From an uncultured Oscillospiraceae bacterium (lineage in GTDB: Bacteria; Bacillota; Clostridia; Oscillospirales; Acutalibacteraceae), in contig CABUNG010000017.1 in assembly GCA_902492895.1 (NCBI GenBank), forward strand, positions 1-49,151: a stretch of DNA of 49,151 nucleotides. The letters are read 5' to 3'. The notes beneath the pieces were generated by a model, which was given only the letters and a program-made list of their open reading frames with translations, was not told where the DNA came from and made no database searches. A program made the translations under genes and the position numbers. Below are positions 17,063 to 25,165 of the stretch, one piece after another (positions within the stretch are counted from its first letter, which is position 1; every line of letters starts with the position of its first letter).

Positions 17063-18876
17063 ATCCCGTACCAGACCAGGAACATATACACCGTCCAAAT
17101 CTTGCGGCTGTTGTCCCGCTTGCCAGCAAAGTGCTCGTCCAGCAGGCGCACCAACTCCTGCGTATGGAAGAAGCGCTCGGCGGCCGGAGCAGTAAAGGCC
17201 TCCCGGACCCGGTCGTAATACGGTTTCTGCCGCAGCCAGATCCGGACCGGCACGGGGAATCCGAGCTTGGGCCGGGCGGTGGAGGCTTTGGGCAGGTGCC
17301 GCTCGGCTGCGAGCCGAAGGGCGTATTTCGTGGTGCCTGCGGCGACCCGATGCTTGGCGGGGATGCGGGAGGCCACGGCGAACACCTCCCGATCGAGAAA
17401 CGGCACCCGCAGCTCCAGAGAGTGCGCCATGCTCATCCGGTCCGCTTTGAGCAGGATATCCCCCACCATCCAGCGGTTGATGTCCAGATACTGCATCCGG
17501 GTAACGTCGTCCATTCCCTCGCAGCGGGCGTAAAAGGCCGCGGTCGTGCCGGCGGGATCGGTGGAGGGGATATCCTTTAACAGAGCGGCTTTCTCTTTCT
17601 TCGTGAACATATACGCGTTGCCGATGAACCGTTCTTCGAGGCTTTTGGAGCCGCGGAGGAGGAAGGACTTGCCCTTGAAATCGAAGGGCAGGGCCCCCGC
17701 CAAGGCCGCCAGAGCCCGGCGCAGCCAGCGGGGCAGCTTCTGATAGCCGGCTAAGGACGTCGGTTCGTGATAAATGCGGTATCCGCCGAAGAGCTCATCC
17801 GCGCCTTCGCCCGAAAGCACCACCTTCACATGTTCGGCAGCCAGTTTTGAGACAAAGTAGAGGGCGACGCAGGACGGATCGGCGAGAGGCTGATCCAGCG
17901 CGTACTGCACCTTCGGCAGCGCGTCCCAGTATTCCTCCTCTGAGATGCGGTGGATATAGTGCTCGATGCCGAGCTCATCGGCCAGTTCGGCGGCATAGGC
18001 ACTCTCATCATAGTGGGCGCCGTTGCCGAAACCCACGGTAAACGCCTTCTGGCCACCAAAATAGGAGGCGACAAAACTGGAGTCCACGCCTCCGGATAAG
18101 AAACAGCCGACCTCCACGTCGCTGATGCGGTGAGCCTCCACCGAATCGGTGAACGCCCGGTCGATGCTGTCTACCGCCTCATCGAGGGACATGGCCTCTT
18201 CGGGATGGAAGAGCGATTCAAAATAGCGGCGCTCCTTGATCTTGCCGTCCCGGAACCAGAGATAATGCCCGGGCTGCAGACAATACACGCCTTTGAAAAA
18301 GGTCTCCCGGGGCAGGGAATACTGGAACGACAGATAATTGTCCAGCGCCTCCGGGTTAAACTCCTTGACGAAGTCGGGATGCGCGAGAAGGGATTTGATC
18401 TCGGAGCCGAACAGAAGGCGTCCGTCGGGCAGAAGGGTGTAATGCATCGGCTTGATGCCGAAATTGTCCCGCGCGAGAAAGAGGGCTTCCGCCTCTTTGT
18501 CCCAGATGGCGAAGGCGAACATGCCGCGCAGGCGGGGAAGCAGCTCTTCCCCCCATTCCTCAAACCCGTGCAGGAGCACTTCGCTGTCGGTTTCGGTGGT
18601 GAAGGAATGCCCGGCTGCGAGCAGCTCCTGCCGCAGAGGACGATAGTTGTAGATTTCGCCGTTAAACATCAGCACTTTGGACTGATCCTCATTATAAATC
18701 GGCTGGCTGCCTCCATCGAGGTCGATGATGCTCAGTCTCCGGAACGCCATGGCGATGGAACCGTCCAGATAATATCCCTCAGAATCCGGGCCGCGATGGG
18801 TGATCCGGTCGGCCATCTCCCGGATGACGTCTTCCCTCTGGGCGACCTGGCCCGTAAAACCACAAAATCCGCACAT
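17041..18876 (-). CDS. asnB: Asparagine synthetase B (glutamine-hydrolysing)
   Basis: A 611-residue cytoplasmic enzyme that makes asparagine from aspartate, glutamine and ATP. The N-terminal glutaminase domain begins MCGFCGFTG with catalytic Cys2. It also has MAFRRLSIIDLDGG and MFNGEIYNYRPLR. The synthetase domain has the PP-loop FLSGGVDSSFVASYF and LSGEGADELFGGY. Length is normal. The ATG is preceded by AGAGG. The 3' end overlaps the convergent GrpB gene by 22 nt. Confidence 0.96.
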   Translation of the reverse strand: MCGFCGFTGQVAQREDVIREMADRITHRGPDSEGYYLDGSIAMAFRRLSIIDLDGGSQPIYNEDQSKVLMFNGEIYNYRPLRQELLAAGHSFTTETDSEVLLHGFEEWGEELLPRLRGMFAFAIWDKEAEALFLARDNFGIKPMHYTLLPDGRLLFGSEIKSLLAHPDFVKEFNPEALDNYLSFQYSLPRETFFKGVYCLQPGHYLWFRDGKIKERRYFESLFHPEEAMSLDEAVDSIDRAFTDSVEAHRISDVEVGCFLSGGVDSSFVASYFGGQKAFTVGFGNGAHYDESAYAAELADELGIEHYIHRISEEEYWDALPKVQYALDQPLADPSCVALYFVSKLAAEHVKVVLSGEGADELFGGYRIYHEPTSLAGYQKLPRWLRRALAALAGALPFDFKGKSFLLRGSKSLEERFIGNAYMFTKKEKAALLKDIPSTDPAGTTAAFYARCEGMDDVTRMQYLDINRWMVGDILLKADRMSMAHSLELRVPFLDREVFAVASRIPAKHRVAAGTTKYALRLAAERHLPKASTARPKLGFPVPVRIWLRQKPYYDRVREAFTAPAAERFFHTQELVRLLDEHFAGKRDNSRKIWTVYMFLVWYGIYFSETA

Positions 18877-18919
18877 ATCGGCAATCCTCTTTTCTTCCGT
18901 CCTGTGTCCGGTCTGGTAT

Positions 18920-18947
18920 AGTATACCAAAAAGGCGGACGTTTTAAA
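18920..18947 (-). promoter_or_regulatory. Possible promoter of asnB
   Basis: Minus strand: TTTAAA (18947-18942), a 16-nt spacer and TATACT (18925-18920). The -10 box is part of a GGTATAGTATACC palindrome (18915-18927). Confidence 0.45.
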
Positions 18948-19020
18948 ATACCCGGGTATAAAAAATGCAGAAAAAGACAGGAAGAGGCGGCTGTTTCTCC
19001 AGAAAATTGCTGCATGTCTC

Positions 19021-19049
19021 TTGACAAGCCGGGAAAGGCGTGTTATAGT
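19021..19049 (+). promoter_or_regulatory. Promoter of tRNA-Tyr
   Basis: TTGACA (19021-19026), a 17-nt spacer and TATAGT (19044-19049), ending 16 nt before the tRNA. Confidence 0.85.
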
Positions 19050-19065
19050 AACTCTTGCCTTATGT

Positions 19066-19150
19066 GGGGGAATTCCCGAGTGGCCAAAGGGGGCAGACTG
19101 TAAATCTGTTGTCACCGACTTCGGTGGTTCGAATCCACCTTCCCCCACCA
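19066..19150 (+). tRNA. tRNA-Tyr (anticodon GTA), CCA encoded
   Basis: The acceptor stem GGGGGAA (19066-19072) pairs with TTCCCCC (19140-19146). The anticodon GTA is at 19100-19102. A long variable arm (CACCGACTTCGGTG region) marks a class II tRNA, as bacterial tRNA-Tyr is. The T-loop TTCGAAT is present and CCA is encoded at 19148-19150. It sits directly upstream of an AT-rich region and is a plausible integration target. Confidence 0.96.
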
Positions 19151-19152
19151 CG

Positions 19153-19184
19153 TCGGAACGAGTTACGCTCGTTCCGATTTTTTA
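19153..19184 (+). terminator. Terminator of tRNA-Tyr
   Basis: TCGGAACGAG (19153-19162) pairs perfectly with CTCGTTCCGA (19168-19177), followed by a T-rich run. Confidence 0.88.
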
Positions 19185-19340
19185 TTTTATAAAAATCGGT
19201 CACCCGCTCCACTTTTCCTCCTCTTTCGCAAAAAGTCACGCTTGGCTCACCTGTTCGGTTATAAACGCCCTCACAACGGTTCGCCGTCGCTACCAACTTT
19301 TTGCGAGTTACAAAGATTCGATTCTACTCGCGGGACATGC

Positions 19341-19377
19341 AAAATATCTTTTTCATGTAGTACTTACAGTGAAAAAA
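19341..19377 (+). repeat. Imperfect direct repeat, left copy
   Basis: Shares AAAATATCTTTT, a TAGT/CTT core and CAGTGAAAAA with the copy at 20508-20541, in the same order and orientation. The two copies flank the AT-rich orphan gene. Between the tRNA terminator and this repeat I see no gene. Confidence 0.5.
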
Positions 19378-19407
19378 CAGTTCGCACTTTTGTGCGGACT
19401 GTTTTTT
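19372..19407. terminator. Bidirectional terminator-like hairpin
   Basis: AAAAAACAG and CGCAC pair with GTGCG and CTGTTTTTT around a TTTT loop, with one internal mismatch. A and T runs on the two sides allow use in both directions. Confidence 0.7.
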
Positions 19408-19541
19408 CTATCCGCACAAAAATAGCATAGTGCTGATTCTTTGAAATGCCGCAAAGCATTTTGTATGAGGCAAACACTTCAATTTCTCTCATCTCCGTTG
19501 CAACAGGTGTATTATAAATTCGCATCAGACTTTGATATACG

Positions 19542-19570
19542 TTGTAACAATTGAAGGAATATGTTATAAT
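19542..19570 (+). promoter_or_regulatory. Promoter of the AT-rich orphan gene
   Basis: TTGTAA (19542-19547), a 17-nt spacer and TATAAT (19565-19570). A second TATAAT follows immediately. Confidence 0.7.
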
Positions 19571-19599
19571 TATAATAGTTGATTTTTAGGAGGAAACAC

Positions 19600-20478
19600 A
19601 TGGAACTCAAAGAAATTTACAGGCAACTTACAAATATTGATATAGCTGAGCAAAAACGAATTTGGGATGAACGCGGTACGCTTACAAATAGATTTCAAAC
19701 ACACAGCAACAGATTCTCTATGAAGGAAATTGATACTATATTTAATCATTTATCTGTGTATTCTCAAATGCAAAAAACAGTAGTAATTGACAACGTCGAG
19801 GCTGACTTCCTGTCTTGGGTACAACCTGTTATTTCCAAACTGGAAGAGAAAAAGGCAGAGACTGAACAGCAAAAAAACAACTGGATTTACCAAACCCAAA
19901 AATTAAAGAAAGCAAAAGCAAAAGGTATTTTCGCAAATGTTGCGATAGCCAGTATATGTATCATCATATCAGCTATTGTTATTTTGGGGTTCCAAAAGGG
20001 ATATCATTTGGCGATACAGGAAAATAATAAAGAACTTACGGAATTTAAACAAAACTTTTTACATATCGACGAAATAGGGAATGAATATATTAATGCTTTA
20101 AATTCCTATGTTAATGTTTCAAATGTATCTCTGCAAACATTAGCGGAAAATGCCGTCACCTTTACGGCCAGGATTGCTATAACAACCGATGTCTACGGCA
20201 TGGCTCTTACTGAAGATTCGAAGTATATTGTGATGACAGATTCGGGAAAAGTTATTGAATATGATGTATTTGGTGATCACCTAAGCTATAATCGATATGG
20301 TAATATGATAGGAAATGGTATTCGTTCTTACGGTGATTTAGCAAGGACCCAATTTTTTGGAGTATCTAAGCTTGATATTTCGTATATTAAAATTACAGGC
20401 ATTGAACTGTTTAAGTTGGATATGAACAGAACCATAGTAAAAGATAAGCTTGAAATAGAGCTATATTCAAAACAATAA
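19600..20478 (+). CDS. Orphan protein with N-terminal coiled coil and one membrane segment
   Basis: A 292-residue protein I cannot assign. The first 105 residues are charged and helical, with a likely coiled coil near residues 75-105 (KLEEKKAETEQQKNNW). One membrane helix follows (FANVAIASICIIISAIVILGF). The remaining 160 residues have no recognisable motif. The ATG at 19600 has AGGAGG 6 nt upstream; the frame back to 19579 lacks a site. Base composition is far more AT-rich than neighbouring genes (AAA, AAT and ATA codons are common), and the gene lies between imperfect direct repeats next to a tRNA, so recent transfer is likely. Confidence 0.8.
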   Translation: MELKEIYRQLTNIDIAEQKRIWDERGTLTNRFQTHSNRFSMKEIDTIFNHLSVYSQMQKTVVIDNVEADFLSWVQPVISKLEEKKAETEQQKNNWIYQTQKLKKAKAKGIFANVAIASICIIISAIVILGFQKGYHLAIQENNKELTEFKQNFLHIDEIGNEYINALNSYVNVSNVSLQTLAENAVTFTARIAITTDVYGMALTEDSKYIVMTDSGKVIEYDVFGDHLSYNRYGNMIGNGIRSYGDLARTQFFGVSKLDISYIKITGIELFKLDMNRTIVKDKLEIELYSKQ

Positions 20479-20507
20479 TATGGTTTATCCGTTTATTCCA
20501 AATCATC

Positions 20508-20541
20508 AAAATATCTTTTATAGTCTCTTCACAGTGAAAAA
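20508..20541 (+). repeat. Imperfect direct repeat, right copy
   Basis: Right-hand partner of 19341-19377: AAAATATCTTTT, TAGT, CTTC and CAGTGAAAAA in the same order. Both copies run straight into a terminator hairpin. Confidence 0.5.
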
Positions 20542-20583
20542 CCGCTGTATCACTCAGTTTTTTGAGTAGTACGGCGGTTTTCA
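20538..20583 (+). terminator. Long hairpin terminator after the orphan gene
   Basis: Arms 20538-20556 and 20563-20581 pair over 19 positions with two G-U pairs and one mismatch. AAAACCGC and GCGGTTTT close the base. Confidence 0.75.
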
Positions 20584-20601
20584 TTTTGTATGCAATGCGG
20601 T

Positions 20602-20623
20602 TTGTACCCCAATTGTACCCCAA
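20602..20623 (+). repeat. Tandem 11-bp repeat TTGTACCCCAA x2
   Basis: Two exact head-to-tail copies (20602-20612 and 20613-20623). GTACCCC-type repeats resemble integrase arm-site repeats near attachment sites of Firmicutes elements, as I recall; no integrase gene is present. The rest of 20624-20820 shows no gene. Confidence 0.6.
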
Positions 20624-20822
20624 TAGATTTAATAAGGCAGTTTCGAAACGCTGGACCGCTCCTGCTTGTGCAGTTCCGCATGGATTCCGTTAAATAATGA
20701 GATAACGAGATAGAAAAGAGCTATTTTTTACAAGGAAAATCGCCCGAACAGCAAGACGAGGAGGATAGTGTGCGTTGACGAATGGGCCATGGACGATAGA
20801 TCTCTTGTGCTATAAAGCAATA

Positions 20823-20853
20823 AAAACCGTCTCTGCATTTGGGAGACGGTTTT
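20823..20853 (-). terminator. Terminator of the DUF4352 lipoprotein gene
   Basis: An 11-bp perfect stem AAAACCGTCTC/GAGACGGTTTT with a 9-nt loop, followed on the minus strand by further T. Confidence 0.85.
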
Positions 20854-20889
20854 GCTTGCACGGGCTTGCCCGCTATAAACGGCTGTAAT

Positions 20890-21471
20890 TTACGCGATAT
20901 CGTCCGGGGTCACCACAAAGGTGGCGGCCTTATCCCCCTTCCACAGGCTGTTCTTATAGGATACCTCCAGCTCTTTCCATCCCGAAGGGACTTCCCAAGA
21001 AAGCTGGCCTTTCATCTTTTTTCCTGCGGCGACATTGCCGGTTAACGTGCCCGCGCCGTCCGGCTTATTCAGCAGAATTTTAATGGAGCTGCTGTATCCG
21101 TCCACATAGCTTTCGATGTTGAAGTAGTTGAAATAGTCGTCTTCATCCGATACATTTTCGACTTCAAAGAACAGAACCAGAAATACATTGCCGTCACCGG
21201 GCTTGTCCGTGTAAAAATCGGCCTTCACTTCGTTAAAAACCTTAGCCGACGTCAGGGTTATGGCCCATTCGTTTCCCGTCACCGTCTGTCCGACTTTGGC
21301 GGTTTGTTTTTGGGCATCTGTTTTGCTTTCGTCGCTCTTCGGGGCCGCGACGCCGGATGTATCGGTTATGGCTTTGCTGGTTTCGGATAATCCCCCCAAC
21401 AAGGCGAAGAAGCACCCGGATAAACTGCAGGATAAAACAACCGCCAATAACGCCACAAGTACCTTTTTCAT
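20890..21471 (-). CDS. DUF4352 domain lipoprotein
   Basis: A 193-residue lipoprotein. The signal peptide MKKVLVALLAVVLSCSLSGC ends in the lipobox LSGC (Cys20). A Ser/Lys-rich linker leads to a domain with VGQTVTGNEWAITLTSAKVF and NVFLVLFFEVENVSDED, the pattern of DUF4352 (an immunoglobulin-like extracellular fold). Function is unknown. The ATG at 21471 has GAGAGGGG upstream; the frame back to 21564 crosses the promoter. Confidence 0.87.
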   Translation of the reverse strand: MKKVLVALLAVVLSCSLSGCFFALLGGLSETSKAITDTSGVAAPKSDESKTDAQKQTAKVGQTVTGNEWAITLTSAKVFNEVKADFYTDKPGDGNVFLVLFFEVENVSDEDDYFNYFNIESYVDGYSSSIKILLNKPDGAGTLTGNVAAGKKMKGQLSWEVPSGWKELEVSYKNSLWKGDKAATFVVTPDDIA

Positions 21472-21492
21472 AAACACGCCCCTCTCTTCTAG

Positions 21493-21521
21493 ACTGTACC
21501 ATAAAACCCAGGAGTTGACAA
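21493..21521 (-). promoter_or_regulatory. Promoter of the DUF4352 lipoprotein gene
   Basis: Minus strand: TTGTCA (21521-21516), a 17-nt spacer and TACAGT (21498-21493). Confidence 0.65.
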
Positions 21522-21592
21522 GCGCCCATACAGGATGCACATCTTCAAATACGGCATAACGCATGGATCGGCTGCGGATTTACGCAAAAGGG

Positions 21593-21622
21593 TTTTCAAT
21601 CGGTTTTTCTTCATGGTATACT
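21593..21622 (+). promoter_or_regulatory. Possible promoter of the glycosidase-like gene
   Basis: TTTTCA (21593-21598), an 18-nt spacer and TATACT (21617-21622). Confidence 0.5.
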
Positions 21623-21739
21623 GCTTTTATCTATAATCGAGTCCGCATACATCAAACTTACGATGCCATTCCGGCCAGAATGGGGCAGACGCCGGCCCGG
21701 AAACCGGATGGCGATTCTTCATGAAAGAAGGAGTATCGA

Positions 21740-23635
21740 ATGAAAACTTACTGGGAACTCAAAGACGGCGGTATCGTCTGGCGTCCCGTCCGGGGAGACG
21801 GCGGGCATCGGGACGATATCGAGATGAGCGGACTGCTCACCTCGTATGTCCTGACCTACGGCGTGGACGAGGAGGGCCGGTTAACCCTGCTCCGCCACTG
21901 TGTATGGCCAACCCTGCGCACCATCCCGAACGATACGCATGCGTCCTTTCAGCTGGATCTCATCGACCATATGCCGGAGCTGAGCGCGGACGGCGAACCG
22001 GTTGTCGAGTTTGCGGAAGAATTTTTCATACACGGGTATCTGTCCGTCGTCAGCCGGACGGCATCCGGGCTGCGCATCACACGGACCTTTTTTCCTTCAG
22101 CCGGCCGGCGCCACTGTTATGAACGCGTCGAGATTCAGAATAACGGCACATCGCCCCAATTTCTCGAATGGAGCGGCGAACAGGAAAACCGCATCGCCAG
22201 CCGGAGGGGGACCAAGGGCGTCTATCAGGTGTATGCCATGCGCAGCGGCAGCGGGAAGGCCTGTGTGGAACCGGGCGGTACGATGCGCACGGACTTCACC
22301 TATACGGCCATGCCGTCCAACGAGCGGTTCGATCCCGCGGACGTCTCGGCGGAATGGGAAAGCCGGCTTGCCCGGGTCCGGGAGCTGGAGGCGCCGCTGT
22401 CGCTGGATACCGGCGATGAAGTTCTCGACACCCTGTTCCGGATGTGTAAAATCCGGGCGGGAGAGAGCATCTTCCAGACGTCTGGGGGGCTGATGCATTC
22501 CCCCGGCGGGTATTCTTTTTACGCGGCTACATGGTGCAACGATCAGGCGGAGTATGCCGGCCCCTGGTTCGCCTGTACCGGAGACCGCACCGCTTTGGAC
22601 GCCAGCCTCAACGCCTACGATATGTACACCCCGTTTATGGACCCCGATTACACCCATATTCCCTCCAGTATTATCGCGGAAAAGACGGATATCTGGGAGC
22701 TGGACCGGGGAGACGAAGCGATGTATGCCTACGGGGCGAGCTTGTTTGCCCTGTTTTTGGGCGATCAGACGGTCGCCGAGCGGATGCTGCCGGCGATTGA
22801 CTGGTGTCTCGAATATTGCGAGCGGCATAAAAACACAGCCGGCGCCGTCGTCTCGGATACGGATGAGCTGGAGGGCCGCTTTCCCACAGGCCCCTATAAT
22901 TTGAGCACGTCCGTGCTGTATTACGGAGGGCTGCTGTACGGTTCGGCCGTGGCGAGAAGTTTGGGGAAAGAGGAGCAGGCCGCGCGGTACGAAACCCGGG
23001 CAGCTGTGATGCGGGACGTGATTGAAGCCGTTTTCGGGGCCGAGCTGCATGGGTATGCCACCTATCGGTATTACCCGGGAAACACCACGCTGCGTTCCTG
23101 GATCTGCCTGCCGCTGTGCATGGGGATTGAAAACCGGGCCGAGGGGACGCTCGACGCGATGCTGTCCGATTATCTCTGGACCGAAAGAGGGCTGCTCACG
23201 GAAGAGGGGACCTCCACCGTATGGGACCGGTCCACCCTCTATGGATTCCGGGGTGCGTTTTTTGGCGGACGGGGCAGCGAGATTCTGCCCGCTTTCCTGT
23301 CCTATTGTCGGAAACGGCTGCTCGGTGAACGGGTTCCGTATCCGGTGGAGGCCTATCCCGAAGGGGGACAGCGGCATCTGAGCGGGGAAAGCTGCCTGTT
23401 CTGCCGCATCATAACCGAGGGATTGTTTGCCATTCAGCCCAAGGGACTCCACGCTTTTACGTTTGTTCCCCGGGTTCCTGATGGACTCCGGCACCTGATT
23501 CTGCGGGATATTCATGCCTTTGGGCGGATTTTCGATCTGGAGGTAACCTCCGGCCGGTATCGCGTATTGATCGGTGGCCGTGTTGTTCAAGAGGGATTGA
23601 CCGGCCAGAAGGTTCTGGTGGATTTCAGCAAATAA
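21740..23635 (+). CDS. Six-hairpin glycosidase-like protein
   Basis: A 631-residue cytoplasmic protein without a signal peptide. The first 210 residues look like a beta-sandwich. A helical part starts near residue 220 (LDTGDEVLDTLFRMCKIRAGESIFQTSGG) and has the repeating helix pattern of (alpha/alpha)6 barrel glycosidases, as in GH78, GH63 and GH94 relatives. Acidic motifs that could be catalytic include WCNDQAEYAG, SDTDELEGRFPTGPYN and EGTSTVWDRSTLYG. A beta-rich tail closes it. It would act on an imported oligosaccharide or glycoside; linkage and family are not clear. The ATG has GAAGGAG 8 nt upstream. It is monocistronic with no transporter beside it. Confidence 0.7.
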   Translation: MKTYWELKDGGIVWRPVRGDGGHRDDIEMSGLLTSYVLTYGVDEEGRLTLLRHCVWPTLRTIPNDTHASFQLDLIDHMPELSADGEPVVEFAEEFFIHGYLSVVSRTASGLRITRTFFPSAGRRHCYERVEIQNNGTSPQFLEWSGEQENRIASRRGTKGVYQVYAMRSGSGKACVEPGGTMRTDFTYTAMPSNERFDPADVSAEWESRLARVRELEAPLSLDTGDEVLDTLFRMCKIRAGESIFQTSGGLMHSPGGYSFYAATWCNDQAEYAGPWFACTGDRTALDASLNAYDMYTPFMDPDYTHIPSSIIAEKTDIWELDRGDEAMYAYGASLFALFLGDQTVAERMLPAIDWCLEYCERHKNTAGAVVSDTDELEGRFPTGPYNLSTSVLYYGGLLYGSAVARSLGKEEQAARYETRAAVMRDVIEAVFGAELHGYATYRYYPGNTTLRSWICLPLCMGIENRAEGTLDAMLSDYLWTERGLLTEEGTSTVWDRSTLYGFRGAFFGGRGSEILPAFLSYCRKRLLGERVPYPVEAYPEGGQRHLSGESCLFCRIITEGLFAIQPKGLHAFTFVPRVPDGLRHLILRDIHAFGRIFDLEVTSGRYRVLIGGRVVQEGLTGQKVLVDFSK

Positions 23636-23806
23636 AAACCCGATGCGGTTTCACCGGGTGTCCTCTTTCTGTCGCCGCCGCAGACGGCCTCGATGATTTC
23701 TTTTATCCGGCATTCATAAATGCAGGATCACAAAGCCATACTACCTACGGAATTGGGCATGTCTGCCATTTGTGAGCCAACGAGATAGAAGAAAGAGGAG
23801 ACGAAT

Positions 23807-25081
23807 ATGAATCTGCGCATACAAACGGTCCGCGGACGGGAAATCCTGGATTCCCGCGGCAACCCGACAGTCGAAGCGGAGGTCGTGCTGGAAAGCGGCA
23901 TTCACGGCCGGGCGGCGGTGCCGAGCGGCGCCTCCACAGGGCAGTTTGAAGCTCTCGAATTGCGGGACAAGGATCCCGCGCGCTTTGGCGGGAAAGGGGT
24001 GCTGAAGGCGGTGGGGCATATCGATACCCGGATCCGGGAGGCCCTTACCGGTATGGACGCGTCCCGCACGGCGGAAATCGACCGCACGATGATCACCCTG
24101 GACGGTACGGGGGATAAATCCTCGCTCGGAGCCAATGCCATTTTGGCCGTATCGCTGGCCTGCGCCCGCGCTGCGGCGGCAGAACTCCGGCTGCCGCTCT
24201 ACCGCTTTTTAGGCGGGGTCGGAGCCGATACCCTGCCAGTGCCCATGATGAACATTTTAAATGGCGGAGCCCACGCCGCCAACAACATGGATGTGCAGGA
24301 ATTCATGATTATGCCGGTCGGCGCGCCCTCTTTTCGGGACGGGCTCCGGTGGTGCACGGAGGTATTCCACAGGCTGGCGGCCTTGCTGCGGGAATCGGGC
24401 CTGTCCACCGCCGTGGGGGATGAGGGCGGATTTGCGCCCGACCTGGGGAGCGACGAAGAAGCGATCGAATACCTGCTGCGCGCGATTGAGGCGGCTGGAT
24501 ACCGCCCCTATGACGATTTTGTGCTGGCGATGGATGCGGCCTCGAGCGAGTGGAAGGCCGACGCGGCTTACCGCTTGCCCAAAAACGGCCGGACCTATAC
24601 GGCTGACGAGCTCATCGGGCACTGGCAGGCGCTCTGCGGGAAATACCCCATCCGCTCCATCGAGGATGCGCTCGATGAAGAGGACTGGGAGGGATGGGCC
24701 CGCCTGACCGCGCAGCTCGGAGACCGGGTGCAGCTTGTCGGAGACGATTTGTTCGTCACCAATACCGAACGGCTGAAAAAAGGCATTGAAACCCGCTGTG
24801 GGAATTCGATCCTGATCAAGCTCAATCAGATCGGCACCCTGACCGAGACCATGGCGGCTATCCGTATGGCCCAGAAAGCCGGGTATACGGCGGTCGTATC
24901 CCATCGTTCGGGGGAAACCGAGGATACGACCATTGCGGATCTGGCCGTGGCCATGGGCGCGGGCCAGATAAAGACGGGCGCCCCCAGCCGCGGCGAACGG
25001 ACCGCGAAATACAACCGCCTGCTGCGCATTGAGGAAGAACTGGGCGCCGCAGCCCACTTTCCGGGCCGCGCCTGCTTCTGA
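23807..25081 (+). CDS. eno: Enolase
   Basis: A 424-residue glycolytic enzyme converting 2-phosphoglycerate to phosphoenolpyruvate. The motifs are canonical: GREILDSRGNPTVEAEV at the N-terminus, SGASTGQFEALELRD, MNILNGGAHAANNMD, GDEGGFAPDL, the catalytic lysine in LIKLNQIGTLTE and SHRSGETEDTTIADL. The ATG has AGAGGAG 6 nt upstream. It stands alone, not in the usual gap-pgk-tpi-gpm cluster, so I cannot tell whether it is the only enolase of the cell. No clear promoter is visible in the 171 nt upstream. Confidence 0.97.
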   Translation: MNLRIQTVRGREILDSRGNPTVEAEVVLESGIHGRAAVPSGASTGQFEALELRDKDPARFGGKGVLKAVGHIDTRIREALTGMDASRTAEIDRTMITLDGTGDKSSLGANAILAVSLACARAAAAELRLPLYRFLGGVGADTLPVPMMNILNGGAHAANNMDVQEFMIMPVGAPSFRDGLRWCTEVFHRLAALLRESGLSTAVGDEGGFAPDLGSDEEAIEYLLRAIEAAGYRPYDDFVLAMDAASSEWKADAAYRLPKNGRTYTADELIGHWQALCGKYPIRSIEDALDEEDWEGWARLTAQLGDRVQLVGDDLFVTNTERLKKGIETRCGNSILIKLNQIGTLTETMAAIRMAQKAGYTAVVSHRSGETEDTTIADLAVAMGAGQIKTGAPSRGERTAKYNRLLRIEEELGAAAHFPGRACF

Positions 25082-25101
25082 TCCGGGAGGCCGGCCGACT
25101 C

Positions 25102-25138
25102 AAAAGCGCCCGTCCGAAACCGGACGGGCGCTTTTTTT
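25102..25138. terminator. Terminator of eno
   Basis: AAAGCGCCCGTCCG/CGGACGGGCGCTTT (14 bp, AAAC loop) followed by seven T in total. It can also serve the convergent lipoprotein gene. Confidence 0.9.
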
Positions 25139-25165
25139 CGGTATAGAGGACTGCCCGGGTGCGGA

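Noticed and set aside
20641..20820. A short frame tail reading KSPEQQDEEDSVR, possibly the end of a lost gene
   Set aside because: Too short, with stops just upstream and no match I can name.
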